NCBI GenBank assembly: GCA_019090615.1 | Contig: JAHRVQ010000032.1 | Location: 1-38,096 of the forward strand | Source: Pseudomonadales bacterium | GTDB taxonomy: Bacteria; Pseudomonadota; Gammaproteobacteria; Pseudomonadales; Azotimanducaceae | DNA: 38,096 bases | Direction of reading: 5' to 3' | In this document: one piece after another, positions 23,092 through 32,145 of the stretch | Numbering within the stretch: the stretch's first letter is position 1 | Layout: each line of letters opens with the position of its first letter | Notes under the pieces: generated by a model | The model's input: only the letters and a program-made list of their open reading frames with translations | Databases searched by the model: none | Told to the model about the DNA's origin: nothing | Translations under genes and position numbers: made by a program

Positions 23092-23703
23092 TCTACTAGT
23101 CTGCCACTGGATGCCAATTGCAGTGGATTGTCTGTTTATTAATCAATGGCTTGCCTGCGGTTTGAAGGACTGCTCACGCAGTAATTTATTAACGGGATTG
23201 ATAGTAAGGTATTATGCGTCATGCAATCCAGTCCGGCGAGGCCAATTGCATTTAGAAATTAGCGTGACGGCTATCTTTGAGTTACTTTGGGTTTTATCTG
23301 GCGTTTTATCTACTGCGCCAAATACGCGGTTGAGGATTTAGAAAAAGCGGCGTAAGGCAGCATAAGATGATAGTCTCACCAGGATGGTTTTTTTGAATAG
23401 CTGTTTTTTGAATAGTTGTTTGTTTGAATAAATTGTTTGTTGATAGCTAATGCTTCACCAGCGAAGTGTTAGAGAAATTAATTGAGCGATTATGATGCCG
23501 GCATTCTTTTGCAGAGACAGTGTTTTGCAGAGATAGTGTTTTGCAGACATAGTGTTTTGGAGCAAGTACGATCTGTGAAACGCATAGTTCTTTGCAATGC
23601 ATAGTGCTTTGCAATGCATAGTGCTTTGCAATGCATGGTTCGTTGCAAACGGTGAATGGGTACTGAAATGGTGGTGAAATGATAAAGCAGGAGCGCAAGA
23701 TCG
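23092..23703. promoter_or_regulatory. Divergent intergenic region with a repeat array
   Basis: This 612-bp gap lies between the divergent translocase-like and NADP-reductase genes. A 76-codon frame at 23111-23341 has no start signal or motif, and I leave it out. The right third is an array of 16- and 17-bp repeats (23507-23650). AGGAG at 23689-23693 supports the reductase start at 23704. I do not see a confident -35/-10 pair. Confidence 0.5.
23507..23650 (+). repeat. Array of 16-bp and 17-bp direct repeats upstream of the NADP reductase
   Basis: Three copies of TTTTGCAGAGATAGTG-type units (16 bp: 23507, 23523, 23539) are followed by a degraded stretch, then by four copies of GCATAGTGCTTTGCAAT-type units (17 bp: 23582, 23599, 23616, 23633). 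Both classes share ATAGTG-n-TTTGCA, so they are one family in shifted phase. The second class contains the palindromic TTGCAATGCA. The array ends about 54 bp before the reductase start, where a regulator or a slippage-prone leader would be expected. Confidence 0.8.
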
Positions 23704-25101
23704 ATGTCTGAAGTAGGTAGTGAACAACAACCTTTAAGAGTGGCAATCATAGGTTCCGGACCAGCGGGATTTTATACAGTAAGTAATTTTCTTAAACACA
23801 AGGATATCCATGTTGAAATGGATATGTATGAGCGCCTGCCGACGCCATTTGGTCTGGTTCGAGCTGGGGTTGCACCTGATCATCAGAAGTATAAGACAGT
23901 GACTCGTGCTTACAATAAGAGCGCCGACAACCCAGCGTTTCGTTTTTTTGGTAATGTGGCCTACGGGGAGCATTTTAAACTGGCCGATTTGCAACAGTAT
24001 TATCATCAAATAATTTTTTGCTCTGGGGCATCCAGTGATCGCAACCTGGATGTGCCTGGTGAGGATTTAACCGGCAGTCATTCCGCAACCGATTTTGTTG
24101 CCTGGTATAACGGTCATCCGGATTGCGTGGATTTTAAATTTGATTTAGGTCAGGAAAGTGCGGCCATCATTGGGCTGGGCAATGTGGCAGTAGATGTTGC
24201 GCGTATTCTGTGTAAAACCAACGATGAATTGAAAAATACCGATATGGCTGATTATGCCATTGCAGCGCTGGCCGACAGTAATATTAAAAATGTTTATATC
24301 CTCGGGCGGCGTGGTCCTGCACAGGCGGCTTTTACCCCGCCAGAAATCAAAGAAATGGGCGAGCTTGAAGATACTGATGTCAGCATAAGCCTGGATGAGG
24401 CGACGGTTGATGCTGCGAGTCTTGAAGAAATGGAAGCCAAAGGTGATAAAAATACGGCCAAGAATGTAAAAATTATTCGCACCCTGGCCGAAACACAGCC
24501 ACAGGGGAAGGGTAAACAATTGAATATTCGCTTCCTGGTTTCGCCGACTGAAATTATTGGCGATGAAAATGGCAACGTCACTGGTATTAAGGTTGTTAAA
24601 AACGAAGCTTATAAAGACGAAGACGGTTCAGTTAGGGCGCGGGCTACGGCTGAGACAGAAACCATACCTGTGGGTCTGGTATTCCGCTCTGTAGGTTATC
24701 GCGGCGTACCTTTGCCAGAGATTCCATTTAATGCTGCCTGGGGAACAATATTTAATGACGCTGGCCGTATTACCAATAGCGACGGTGCTGTCCAGCCAGG
24801 GCTGTATACGGCTGGCTGGATCAAACGAGGTCCTACCGGAGTGATTGGAACGAACAAAACCGATGCTCAGGAAACGGTCAACAATATGGTTGAAGACCTG
24901 AAAGCAGGCAAGTTTAATCAACCTGATGAACCTGCCAAAGAAGCTGCCGAAGCTTTTATACAATCCCGTCAGGCAGACCTTATTAGCTATCAGGACTGGG
25001 CCAAAATCGATGCCAGCGAAGTTGAAAAAGGCCTTGCCGCTGACCGGCCAAGGGTCAAATATACTGATGTCAAAAGTATGTTGGATCTGTTAGAGCGGTA
25101 G
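23704..25101 (+). CDS. Ferredoxin/adrenodoxin-type NADP+ reductase (FprA-like)
   Basis: The 465-residue flavoprotein has an FAD-binding GSGPAG at 17-22 and the conserved block YERLPTPFGLVRAGVAPDHQ. The NADP-binding GLGNVAVDVARIL is at about residues 156-168, and YTAGWIKRGPTGVIGTNK near 380 is the conserved C-terminal FAD loop. The family passes electrons between NADPH and ferredoxin or adrenodoxin-like iron-sulfur proteins. No ferredoxin gene lies beside it. The start is supported by AGGAG 10 nt upstream. The AEC transporter gene begins within 4 bp of its stop, so the two are likely co-transcribed. Confidence 0.92.
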   Translation: MSEVGSEQQPLRVAIIGSGPAGFYTVSNFLKHKDIHVEMDMYERLPTPFGLVRAGVAPDHQKYKTVTRAYNKSADNPAFRFFGNVAYGEHFKLADLQQYYHQIIFCSGASSDRNLDVPGEDLTGSHSATDFVAWYNGHPDCVDFKFDLGQESAAIIGLGNVAVDVARILCKTNDELKNTDMADYAIAALADSNIKNVYILGRRGPAQAAFTPPEIKEMGELEDTDVSISLDEATVDAASLEEMEAKGDKNTAKNVKIIRTLAETQPQGKGKQLNIRFLVSPTEIIGDENGNVTGIKVVKNEAYKDEDGSVRARATAETETIPVGLVFRSVGYRGVPLPEIPFNAAWGTIFNDAGRITNSDGAVQPGLYTAGWIKRGPTGVIGTNKTDAQETVNNMVEDLKAGKFNQPDEPAKEAAEAFIQSRQADLISYQDWAKIDASEVEKGLAADRPRVKYTDVKSMLDLLER

Positions 25102-25104
25102 TTT

Positions 25105-26052
25105 TTGTACCTCTCAATACTGGCTGATACGTTTAATGTCACCGGGCCTATTTTTATCTTGGTGATGATTGGTTATGGCCTGAAACGGATCGGTTTTCTG
25201 GATGAGCATTTTATTCAGATCTCTTCTAAGTTGGTATTTAGCCTCTGTTTACCGCTGCTGCTGTTTGTCACTATTATTAAAATAGGCGCGGTGGATAGCC
25301 TCAGCCTGGATGTTTTTAATTTTAGTATTCTGGGTTGTGTGTTGGCATTTGTGCTGAGCTGGCTGGTGGCGATTGTGCTGGTTAAGCCGCGACAGGATCG
25401 AGGCGTTTTTGTTCAGGGGTGTTTTCGCAGCAATCTTGGGGTGGTGGGATTAGCGCTGTGCGTCAATGCTTATGGGGATGAGGGGCTGGCCCTGGCTTCA
25501 TTGCTAATGGCGAGTATGACGGTGGTATACAATATTTTAAGTGTCATCGTATTGTCTTATTATCAGTCTACGCTCACTGTTTCCTGGTCCAGGATTGGTC
25601 TGGATATCGTCAAAAATCCGCTGATTGTGGCAATCTTGCTGGCATTTGTTGTAGTCTGGTTAGCTTTGCCTGTACCAACGGTATTAGTGGCTGCTGGCAC
25701 TTACCTGGGTAATGTTGCGTTGCCACTGGCGCTGCTTGGCACTGGGGCGGGCATCAGTCTTGGCTCCATTCGTCAATCCGCTCTGAATACCCTGCTAGTG
25801 ACCCTGATGCGGACTTTGATTTTGCCGTTCATCATCACTCTGCTGGCCTTACAGTTAGGCTTCCGGGGTATTTCTCTGGGTGTTCTATTCCTGCTATTTA
25901 TTAGCCCAACAGCGACCGCGAGCTTTATTATGGCAAAGGCCATGGGGGCCAATGCGGCACTGGCTGCCAACGTTATTGTGGTGACCACACTGGTTAGTTT
26001 ATTTACCTGCAGTCTCGGATTATTTGTACTCAAGTTGTTTCAACTTGCCTAG
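25105..26052 (+). CDS. AEC-family (auxin efflux carrier) transporter
   Basis: The 315-residue membrane protein has ten hydrophobic helices in the 5+5 arrangement of AEC permeases. Family-like segments are FILVMIGYGLKRIGFL at about 14-29, FSLCLPLLLF, and the C-terminal LFISPTATASFIMAKAMGAN. The best start is a TTG at 25105, 3 bp after the reductase stop; no in-frame ATG gives a complete first helix. AEC members export organic acids or similar anions; the substrate here is unknown. Confidence 0.85.
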   Translation: MYLSILADTFNVTGPIFILVMIGYGLKRIGFLDEHFIQISSKLVFSLCLPLLLFVTIIKIGAVDSLSLDVFNFSILGCVLAFVLSWLVAIVLVKPRQDRGVFVQGCFRSNLGVVGLALCVNAYGDEGLALASLLMASMTVVYNILSVIVLSYYQSTLTVSWSRIGLDIVKNPLIVAILLAFVVVWLALPVPTVLVAAGTYLGNVALPLALLGTGAGISLGSIRQSALNTLLVTLMRTLILPFIITLLALQLGFRGISLGVLFLLFISPTATASFIMAKAMGANAALAANVIVVTTLVSLFTCSLGLFVLKLFQLA

Positions 26053-26180
26053 AGGAGGTTTGAATAAGGTCTGATTCAGGGGTTCCAGGTGGGAGTTTTG
26101 CTGGCGGGAGGTCTTTTATATTTCTTCTATACTAAGAAGAGCCCGACTAAAACACCGTCCGCGCAGGAATTGTATTCAAC

Positions 26181-28721
26181 ATGGCATTGTTACCTCGCTC
26201 TATTGATAGTCCGTACCTTAATCGTGCCGCTCGGCCAGCGGCGCCTAATGGCGTTGCGCGGGCAAAATCTGGTGTCACCGCTGAATATGTGCGGGCGGTT
26301 ATTTATACGCTTAATCGAGATGCCAACCTATGGGCTTCCGAGCTGCCGGTGGCGTTAAATCAAATATTGGAAATTGGCATTGCTTCGCTGGATTGTCAGG
26401 TTGCATCGGTATGGCAGGTCTATGATGGTGGCAAAAAATTATCCTGTCTGGCCCAACACGAACTTGGCCTGGGCCAGGTTGAACCCTCAGCTGATATGCA
26501 GAAAGACCAGTACGGGCTGTTCTTTACTGCCATTGATAATCATAAAGTACTTGCTGTTGAGGACAGTTTGGCGGATGCAAGGACCGAGGAACTGGTTGCC
26601 CCTTATCTTATACCCCATGATGTAGGGGCATTACTGGCGGGTACCATCCAGCGCGGTGGGTGTTGCCATGGTTATATTGTATTTGAACAACTGGCGCAGT
26701 CACGCCAATGGACCCAGACAGAAAAGGAGTTTGTTGCTGCGATAGCTGAGCTAGTTAATCAAATAATACAAGTTTGTGCGCTGCGAAAACAAAACCAGTT
26801 GCTTGGTTTATTAAACAGTATTTCTCATGGTCTTGGCGCACCATTGTCCGCAGCGGCGCTGGCGCAATTAGGGATGGAAAAACTTAGAATATTTTATCCT
26901 GATATTTGGGCGGGCTTTTACAAAATCGAACAGCCCTCCAGGGCAGCGCAACTGGTGTGTTTCATCGGTGATGATATTCCGAAAATTGCCCGCCAGGCTG
27001 GGCGAGATATACCGCTGAATAATGATCTTTGTATGACCCTCAAGCAAACCGATGAGATTTTTATCATCCCGGATTGCAGTGCCTGGGACGGCGCGCTGGA
27101 TTTGCCGTTTATGGATATTGCTATTGCTGTGGGGACCGCGGCGGTGGCCGCTGTACCACTAAAAACCAACGGCGAATTACTGGGTTTTATCTTAATTTGG
27201 TCACGCCAGAAAATTTATAATGTTGATGCCTATTGTGAGACCTATCGATTTTTTGGCGAGATATTTGAACTTGAGTACGCCAAAGCCGTGAGTATCGAAA
27301 GGCTGACTAGCGATTTGCACCATGACAGTCTGACGGGGGTCTATAATCGTCAACAGCTGCTAGCAGACCTTGAGCAATTAGAACCAGCTGAGGCGAATGC
27401 CAATCACGCTACTATACAGCCAAAGGAGCCGGAAAAATGCCACTTATGTCTGCTGATTGAGCTCAAAGGTTTTAAACAAATTAATGATACGCTAGGTCAT
27501 AGCCATGCCAATTCAATTTTGGTGGAGTTATCAAAACGACTGGTTGAGGTGGCGAAAAATTATAATGATGTTGTTATATATCGTCTCGATGGCGCGGAAT
27601 TAGGGTTGCTAGGTAGAGGTTTTGATAGCTCGGTAGAAAAACTAATGGCGCAGTTACAGGTGTGTATTAGTCGGCCTGTGCTGGTGTCGGGATTACAAAT
27701 CGTAATCACTGCAAGGTTTGGTATTGCTCAGACGCCGAATAATTACCTGCCAGATTATGGCTTGCTTAAAAGCGCTGATATTGCATTAGGCTGGGCGAAA
27801 AAGGCTGATAACAGTTTTGTCTTTGCCGCTGAACCGCAGCTGGGTGAATTGACTCCAGTATCGATCTTTGGGGATTTAGGCAAGGACCAGATGCCGGCAG
27901 AAATGTTGTGTAATAAAACAATGATCTATGAACCTTGCAGAGATATTGTCGGCCCGGACGATGCTGAACTAACGGCTGACCTAAGTCGAGCGATTGAATA
28001 TAACGAACTGATTCTATACTACCAGCCGCAGTTCGATCTGAATACAGGCAAGATGGTCAGTTGCGAGGCATTACTTAGATGGAAGCATGAACAGCATGGT
28101 TTTATCGCCCCAGAAAAATTTATTCGGCTGGCGGAACGGGGCAAGCTGGTGCGGACCCTGACAATGTGGGTGTTACGGCAATCGGTGAGCCAGATCAGTA
28201 TTTTTAAATTGATGGAAATGGATGTGCCGGTAGCTATTAATGTCAGTGCACTGGATATAGTCGACCTGGACTTCCCCGCTCAAATCCGTGATCTATTTGG
28301 TGAGTTTGAGGTGGACCCGGAAGACCTGGTGATGGAAATTACTGAGGCTGTTTTGATGTCGGACCCAGAGCGGTCTTTAGCGGTGATATCCCGATTGGAA
28401 AAGTATGGCCTGCGGGTAGATATCGACGAATTCGGTGCTGGTTTTTCGTCTTTGGCCTGCATGCATCAATTACCGTTAAGTAGTGTGAAAATTAATCGCA
28501 ATTTTATTAAGGGCCTGGTTGATAATAGTCGCCATCAACGTATTGTCCGCTCCATTATCGGCATGGCACATGGTCTGGGTGTGAAAGTAATTGCGGTTGG
28601 TATTGAGGATAAATTAACTCTTGAATTATTAAAATCCTATGGTTGTGATCTTGGCCAGGGGTTTCATTTTGGTAAACCCGTATCCGCGGCAGAATTTATT
28701 GCTGGCTCCGGCGGGCAGTAG
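26181..28721 (+). CDS. GAF-GAF-GGDEF-EAL protein with degenerate catalytic motifs
   Basis: The 846-residue protein has two GAF-like sensory regions (about 50-195 and 210-370), a GGDEF-type domain (about 380-540) and an EAL-type domain (about 590-840). The GGDEF signature is DGAEL (from Asp470), lacking the Gly-Gly and Asp needed for diguanylate cyclase activity. The EAL domain keeps EALLRW (Glu629), VAINVSA and MEITE. However, DDFGTG is DEFGAG (749-754), the usual KID motif is KIN (Asn772), and the AEGVE motif is AVGIE with Val806 in place of Glu. Both activities are probably lost or weak, so it may be a c-di-GMP or GTP receptor. An out-of-frame membrane segment lies just upstream (26089-26180). 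Confidence 0.88.
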   Translation: MALLPRSIDSPYLNRAARPAAPNGVARAKSGVTAEYVRAVIYTLNRDANLWASELPVALNQILEIGIASLDCQVASVWQVYDGGKKLSCLAQHELGLGQVEPSADMQKDQYGLFFTAIDNHKVLAVEDSLADARTEELVAPYLIPHDVGALLAGTIQRGGCCHGYIVFEQLAQSRQWTQTEKEFVAAIAELVNQIIQVCALRKQNQLLGLLNSISHGLGAPLSAAALAQLGMEKLRIFYPDIWAGFYKIEQPSRAAQLVCFIGDDIPKIARQAGRDIPLNNDLCMTLKQTDEIFIIPDCSAWDGALDLPFMDIAIAVGTAAVAAVPLKTNGELLGFILIWSRQKIYNVDAYCETYRFFGEIFELEYAKAVSIERLTSDLHHDSLTGVYNRQQLLADLEQLEPAEANANHATIQPKEPEKCHLCLLIELKGFKQINDTLGHSHANSILVELSKRLVEVAKNYNDVVIYRLDGAELGLLGRGFDSSVEKLMAQLQVCISRPVLVSGLQIVITARFGIAQTPNNYLPDYGLLKSADIALGWAKKADNSFVFAAEPQLGELTPVSIFGDLGKDQMPAEMLCNKTMIYEPCRDIVGPDDAELTADLSRAIEYNELILYYQPQFDLNTGKMVSCEALLRWKHEQHGFIAPEKFIRLAERGKLVRTLTMWVLRQSVSQISIFKLMEMDVPVAINVSALDIVDLDFPAQIRDLFGEFEVDPEDLVMEITEAVLMSDPERSLAVISRLEKYGLRVDIDEFGAGFSSLACMHQLPLSSVKINRNFIKGLVDNSRHQRIVRSIIGMAHGLGVKVIAVGIEDKLTLELLKSYGCDLGQGFHFGKPVSAAEFIAGSGGQ

Positions 28722-28737
28722 GTGCTGGGGTTTGTTT

Positions 28738-28750
28738 GCAGCGTTGCTGC
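28738..28750 (+). other. Short hairpin GCAGC-GTT-GCTGC after the GGDEF-EAL gene
   Basis: A 5-bp stem lies 17 bp after the stop and lacks a T run. A second small stem, AGCCT/AGGCT, occurs at about 28826-28841. The remaining 286-bp gap to the peroxiredoxin gene must contain that gene's promoter, but I see no convincing boxes. Confidence 0.3.
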
Positions 28751-29007
28751 CGAGCCTATTTAACAAGCTGCGCTCAATATCTTCTGTCAAAATCTGTTGT
28801 AACCAAAAAATATCGCAGTATAGAGCCTGACTCAAGGCTATTGTGGCAGGCCTAAAAACCTTACAAGTCGCATGGTTGAAGTTATTCGCGCATCGCATCA
28901 CACTGCGGCAGCGTTATCAGGATAATTACCCGCAGCCGGTGGATAAAAGCGGCCGTCGAGCATACGCATTTGGAAATACACTAACTAATTTATAGAAGGA
29001 GAAAACC

Positions 29008-29487
29008 ATGGCAGTTCAAGTCGGAGATAAGGTGCCAGCCGCGACGTTGAAAGTGATGGGTGAGAAGGGCCCTCAGGATCTAACCACCGAGGCATTATTT
29101 AGCGGAAAGAAGGTCGTTTTATTTGCTGTGCCTGGTGCTTTTACGCCTACCTGTAGTGCAGCTCACCTACCAGGGTTTGTGGTTAACGCGGATAAAATAA
29201 AGGCCAAAGGGGTTGATAGCATTGTATGTGTATCGGTCAATGATGCGTTTGTGATGCATGCCTGGGGTCAGGATAAAAATGCTGAAGCTTTAGTGATGGC
29301 GGCGGATGGCAACGGTGATTTTGCTAAATCGATGGGTCTGGAAATGGACGGTACTGGCTTTGGTATGGGTAAACGCTCACAACGTTATGCGATGCTGGCT
29401 GATGACGGCGTTATCAAGGTACTCAATGTTGAAACTGGGCCAAAATTTGAAGCCTCTTCAGCCGAAAAAATTCTCGAAGCGCTGTAG
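29008..29487 (+). CDS. Peroxiredoxin of the Prx5 type
   Basis: The 159-residue thiol peroxidase has the Prx5 signature PGAFTPTCS with peroxidatic Cys49, and a second Cys74 in IVCVSVND, at the place seen in type II plant and bacterial Prx5 enzymes. GKRSQRYAMLADDGVIKVLN is the conserved C-terminal block. It reduces hydrogen peroxide and alkyl hydroperoxides, usually using glutathione/glutaredoxin or thioredoxin. A strong AAGGAG at 28996-29001, 6 nt before the ATG, suggests high expression. No glutaredoxin domain is fused. Confidence 0.95.
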   Translation: MAVQVGDKVPAATLKVMGEKGPQDLTTEALFSGKKVVLFAVPGAFTPTCSAAHLPGFVVNADKIKAKGVDSIVCVSVNDAFVMHAWGQDKNAEALVMAADGNGDFAKSMGLEMDGTGFGMGKRSQRYAMLADDGVIKVLNVETGPKFEASSAEKILEAL

Positions 29488-29581
29488 ACGCTGCACTTTA
29501 AGTCTGCCAACAATCTGCCTGAGCATATCAGGGATACCTAACTATCATTGGTTTGCGGACTTAACCTGCGCTTATACTCAA

Positions 29582-29607
29582 CAATGCCTGCTGTATAGCG
29601 GGCATTG
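29582..29607 (+). other. Stable 11-bp hairpin between peroxiredoxin and EamA genes
   Basis: CAATGCCTGCT pairs with AGCGGGCATTG around a GTAT loop, with one G-T pair. It is one of the best stems in the window, but it lacks a T run on either strand. It lies 25 bp before the EamA start and could protect the peroxiredoxin mRNA end or affect translation of the next gene. Confidence 0.5.
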
Positions 29608-29632
29608 TCGGGTATAGGGGCAGGGAAAAACG

Positions 29633-30544
29633 TTGATTATTGAAAGTTGGGTATTGTGGACATTATTAGCCGCTAGCATGCAGGCGGTGCGCACTGCGGG
29701 TCAAAAATATTTGACTCGGGATATAACACCTTTGGCGGCAACGCTGGTTCGGTATTTATTCGGCTTGCCGTTTGCGCTTGGCTGGTTAGGGTTTATATAC
29801 TCTAGCCGAGCGACTGAAACTGCCGGCTTTGGCCTGCCTGAGATCAACCCGACCTTTCTAATTTCGGGTTTTTTAGCCTGTATTTTACAAATCCTGGCGA
29901 CTATCCTGCTTATCCAGTTGCTAACCCTGCGTAATTTTGCGGTGGGCAGCACCTATGTAAAATCAGAAATTTTATTAACTGCGGTGATCGGGTTTTTGTT
30001 CTTTAATGAGCAGATCTCCCTGGTTGGTCTGTCAGCAGTACTGGTTTGTGTTTTGGGCCTTATAATTATCAGTATTGGTAAAAGTGGTCGTTTATCCAGT
30101 TTATGGAATCAGTCGGCATTATACGGTTTAGGTGCGGGTTTAAGTTTTGCGCTTACGTCATTATTTCTGCGTCAGGCCAGCCTATCTTTTGGTATTGACG
30201 ATGCGATGTTTAGCGCTGCATTAACGCTGGCCTATATGGTTTCTATGCAAACTGTAATTACCCTGGTTTGGGTAGCATGGCGACAACCCGGACAAATCAG
30301 TCTGGTGTTAAAGCGTTGGCGGCCAGCGTTGTTTGTTGGCATAACCAGTGTGGTAGGGTCGGTAGGCTGGTTTACGGCCATGACGCTTGAGCTGGCAGCT
30401 TATGTAAAAACCCTCGGCCAGGTAGAGTTTTTGATTACGCTGGTGATCGCCAGGATTTATTTTAAGGAAAACCCCACTAGAGCAGAAATGATAGGCATGG
30501 TACTTATTGTTGGTGGCGGTATGGTACTGTTATTGTCGCATTAA
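29633..30544 (+). CDS. EamA/DMT-family transporter
   Basis: The 303-residue protein has ten hydrophobic helices in two EamA halves. Segments include LVRYLFGLPFALGWLGF, STYVKSEILLTAVIGFLFFNEQIS (split motif) and LAAYVKTLGQVEFLITLVIARIYFKENPTRAEMIGM (conserved helix-9/10 region). DMT members export amino acids or small metabolites; the substrate is unknown. The start is a TTG with CAGGGA 6 nt upstream; the first ATG would cut the first helix. Its stop lies 11 bp from the stop of the convergent cinA gene. Confidence 0.85.
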   Translation: MIIESWVLWTLLAASMQAVRTAGQKYLTRDITPLAATLVRYLFGLPFALGWLGFIYSSRATETAGFGLPEINPTFLISGFLACILQILATILLIQLLTLRNFAVGSTYVKSEILLTAVIGFLFFNEQISLVGLSAVLVCVLGLIIISIGKSGRLSSLWNQSALYGLGAGLSFALTSLFLRQASLSFGIDDAMFSAALTLAYMVSMQTVITLVWVAWRQPGQISLVLKRWRPALFVGITSVVGSVGWFTAMTLELAAYVKTLGQVEFLITLVIARIYFKENPTRAEMIGMVLIVGGGMVLLLSH

Positions 30545-30555
30545 TTGCGTTGAGT

Positions 30556-31959
30556 CTAGTCCAGGCGGTTCTTTTGTTGCAACCAGTCTTGCATTAACCA
30601 GCGTAAGCCGTGATAGACCGCCGCAGTGGGCAACCGAGCAGGATCGGGTGGTAATTTGAGTCGTTTAGCCTGGCTGCTGCCAGCCTGAGGATTTGCCAAC
30701 CATTTTGCCAACCATACTGTGCCGGGCGGATTGTTTGTCTGGTCTGGCTTAGCCTGGCTTAATGCAATATTAGCGGGGTCGGTCAATATAGTTGTAATGC
30801 TGAAGCCAATATCCGCTGCAAATTGCTTGCCTGCGGCGCTCGCCATTTTTATCGCCAGTTGTTCGGGGTCTGCATCAGGTGCATTAATTTCAGCTTCGGC
30901 TATGTCAAAAAGCTGACTTTTAGAATGGCTATCACTGGCCACTATGGAACCCTTAAAAAGTGCCTTAGAGCGCGTTGTATCGGCGTTGGTATTGGTATTG
31001 GTGTTGGTATTGGTATTGGTATTGGTATCACTGGTGTTGCTAGCAGTGGTGTTGTTTGCAATGGGATTATTGTTACTGCGCTCAGTAATGCAGCGGCTGA
31101 TGGTAGTAGCTGCGAGGCCGGCGGTAAACGATTCGGCTAGCGCCAGGGTTTGTTGCGTCTCTGCCAGGAATTCAGCAAATAATTCGGGTACCGACTGACG
31201 TTGATAGCTGGTTAGAAACTGACCCAGGTTTTTATAGGCAAATTCACACAGCGAGCGCCTTTTTTCGGCATCCGGTTGGTAAAGTTTTACTTCCATTTCA
31301 GGAAAATCCTGGCGATAACTGACTTCGCCCCAGATGCTGGTCCAGGGTGCAAGCGCTTCTGCTAATGGTGATTCACCAATGCCCAGGAAATGCATAATTA
31401 GATGTGCGCTATCTGGTATCGCTTGATAGCCGCCGTTTTCTAGCCAGTCGGCGATCATAGGATATAATTCTCGCGGTGGGCCAGGTAGGGCGATAATGTG
31501 TTTTTGCCGTTCGTTATGAATAAAACCAAGGTCAAACCCAGGTGCGGTACCATTGCTGTTGGCGAGTATATTAGCGCCGCTGGGTAACATTGCCTGCTTT
31601 TTATTGTTTTCACCGGGCGCGACCTGAAATTTTTTAAATAGATCGATAATTGCCTGCCAGCTGGGCGGGTCAAAAACCAATTCCTGGTGGGCAATAGAGG
31701 CCGCCACCGCTGAGGTTAGGTCGTCTTCTGTGGGGCCTAATCCGCCGCTGATAAAGACATAGTCAGCTCGCTGCAAGCCACTATCTATAACATATTGTAA
31801 ATCTTCAAAGCGGTCACCTGCAGTCATCATCAATTGGACGTCAAAACCATGGGCACCGAGGGTGTTGGCAAGGTGATGGTTGTTGGAATCGAAAATTTCA
31901 CCGCGTAGTACTTCTTCACCGGTGCTTACAAGGCAGGCCGTTGGTCTGATTTTGGTCAT
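30556..31959 (-). CDS. cinA: CinA-family protein with a degenerate, interrupted amidase domain
   Basis: I use the ATG at 31959 (MTKIRPTACL); a TTG six codons earlier is possible. The 467-residue protein has the molybdopterin-binding-like N-terminal domain (about 5-170, with STGEEVLRGEIFDSN and GGLGPTEDD) and the C-terminal CinA domain that in relatives deamidates nicotinamide mononucleotide (PncC). Ser is kept in AESFTAG (normally AESCTGG), but the following region is interrupted by about 40 Asn/Thr-rich residues, including an (NT)n run, and the conserved GxAGP segment near the end is not recognisable. Amidase activity is therefore doubtful. Confidence 0.85.
   Translation of the reverse strand: MTKIRPTACLVSTGEEVLRGEIFDSNNHHLANTLGAHGFDVQLMMTAGDRFEDLQYVIDSGLQRADYVFISGGLGPTEDDLTSAVAASIAHQELVFDPPSWQAIIDLFKKFQVAPGENNKKQAMLPSGANILANSNGTAPGFDLGFIHNERQKHIIALPGPPRELYPMIADWLENGGYQAIPDSAHLIMHFLGIGESPLAEALAPWTSIWGEVSYRQDFPEMEVKLYQPDAEKRRSLCEFAYKNLGQFLTSYQRQSVPELFAEFLAETQQTLALAESFTAGLAATTISRCITERSNNNPIANNTTASNTSDTNTNTNTNTNTNTNADTTRSKALFKGSIVASDSHSKSQLFDIAEAEINAPDADPEQLAIKMASAAGKQFAADIGFSITTILTDPANIALSQAKPDQTNNPPGTVWLAKWLANPQAGSSQAKRLKLPPDPARLPTAAVYHGLRWLMQDWLQQKNRLD
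30985..31026 (+). repeat. Hexanucleotide tandem repeat within cinA, 7 copies
   Basis: Seven units of ATTGGT (two as GTTGGT) encode alternating Thr-Asn on the minus strand. As the unit is 6 bp, copy changes keep the reading frame, altering the length of a linker in the CinA C-terminal domain. Confidence 0.9.
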
Positions 31960-32059
31960 ATTAGAGTGCCGCAACAATGATGGTTTTATTTGACGCTTAT
32001 TTGATGTTTAGATGATAAAAAGTCTATGCATAACCTATGTTGGTTTAAAAACAGCGGCA

Positions 32060-32087
32060 ACTCTTGTAAAAGGCGACTCTTGTAAAA
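32060..32087. repeat. Two 12-bp direct repeats before cinA
   Basis: ACTCTTGTAAAA occurs at 32060-32071 and 32076-32087, 16 bp apart, enclosed by AGCGG and CCGCT, about 100 bp upstream of the cinA start. It may be part of the cinA control region. The 256-bp gap between cinA and cheB has no gene. Confidence 0.45.
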
Positions 32088-32145
32088 CGCAACCGCTGGT
32101 ATAGCCCAGGTTCAAAGCATGTTTCTAGCTTGAACACAGTAGCAT

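Noticed and set aside
23111-23341. 76-codon frame upstream of the NADP reductase
   Set aside because: It has no ribosome binding site or motif, and lies in the divergent regulatory gap.
26140-26185. Programmed -1 frameshift to join the membrane segment to the GGDEF-EAL protein
   Set aside because: No X-XXY-YYZ slippery heptamer lies in the right phase, so a sequencing error or simple truncation is more likely.
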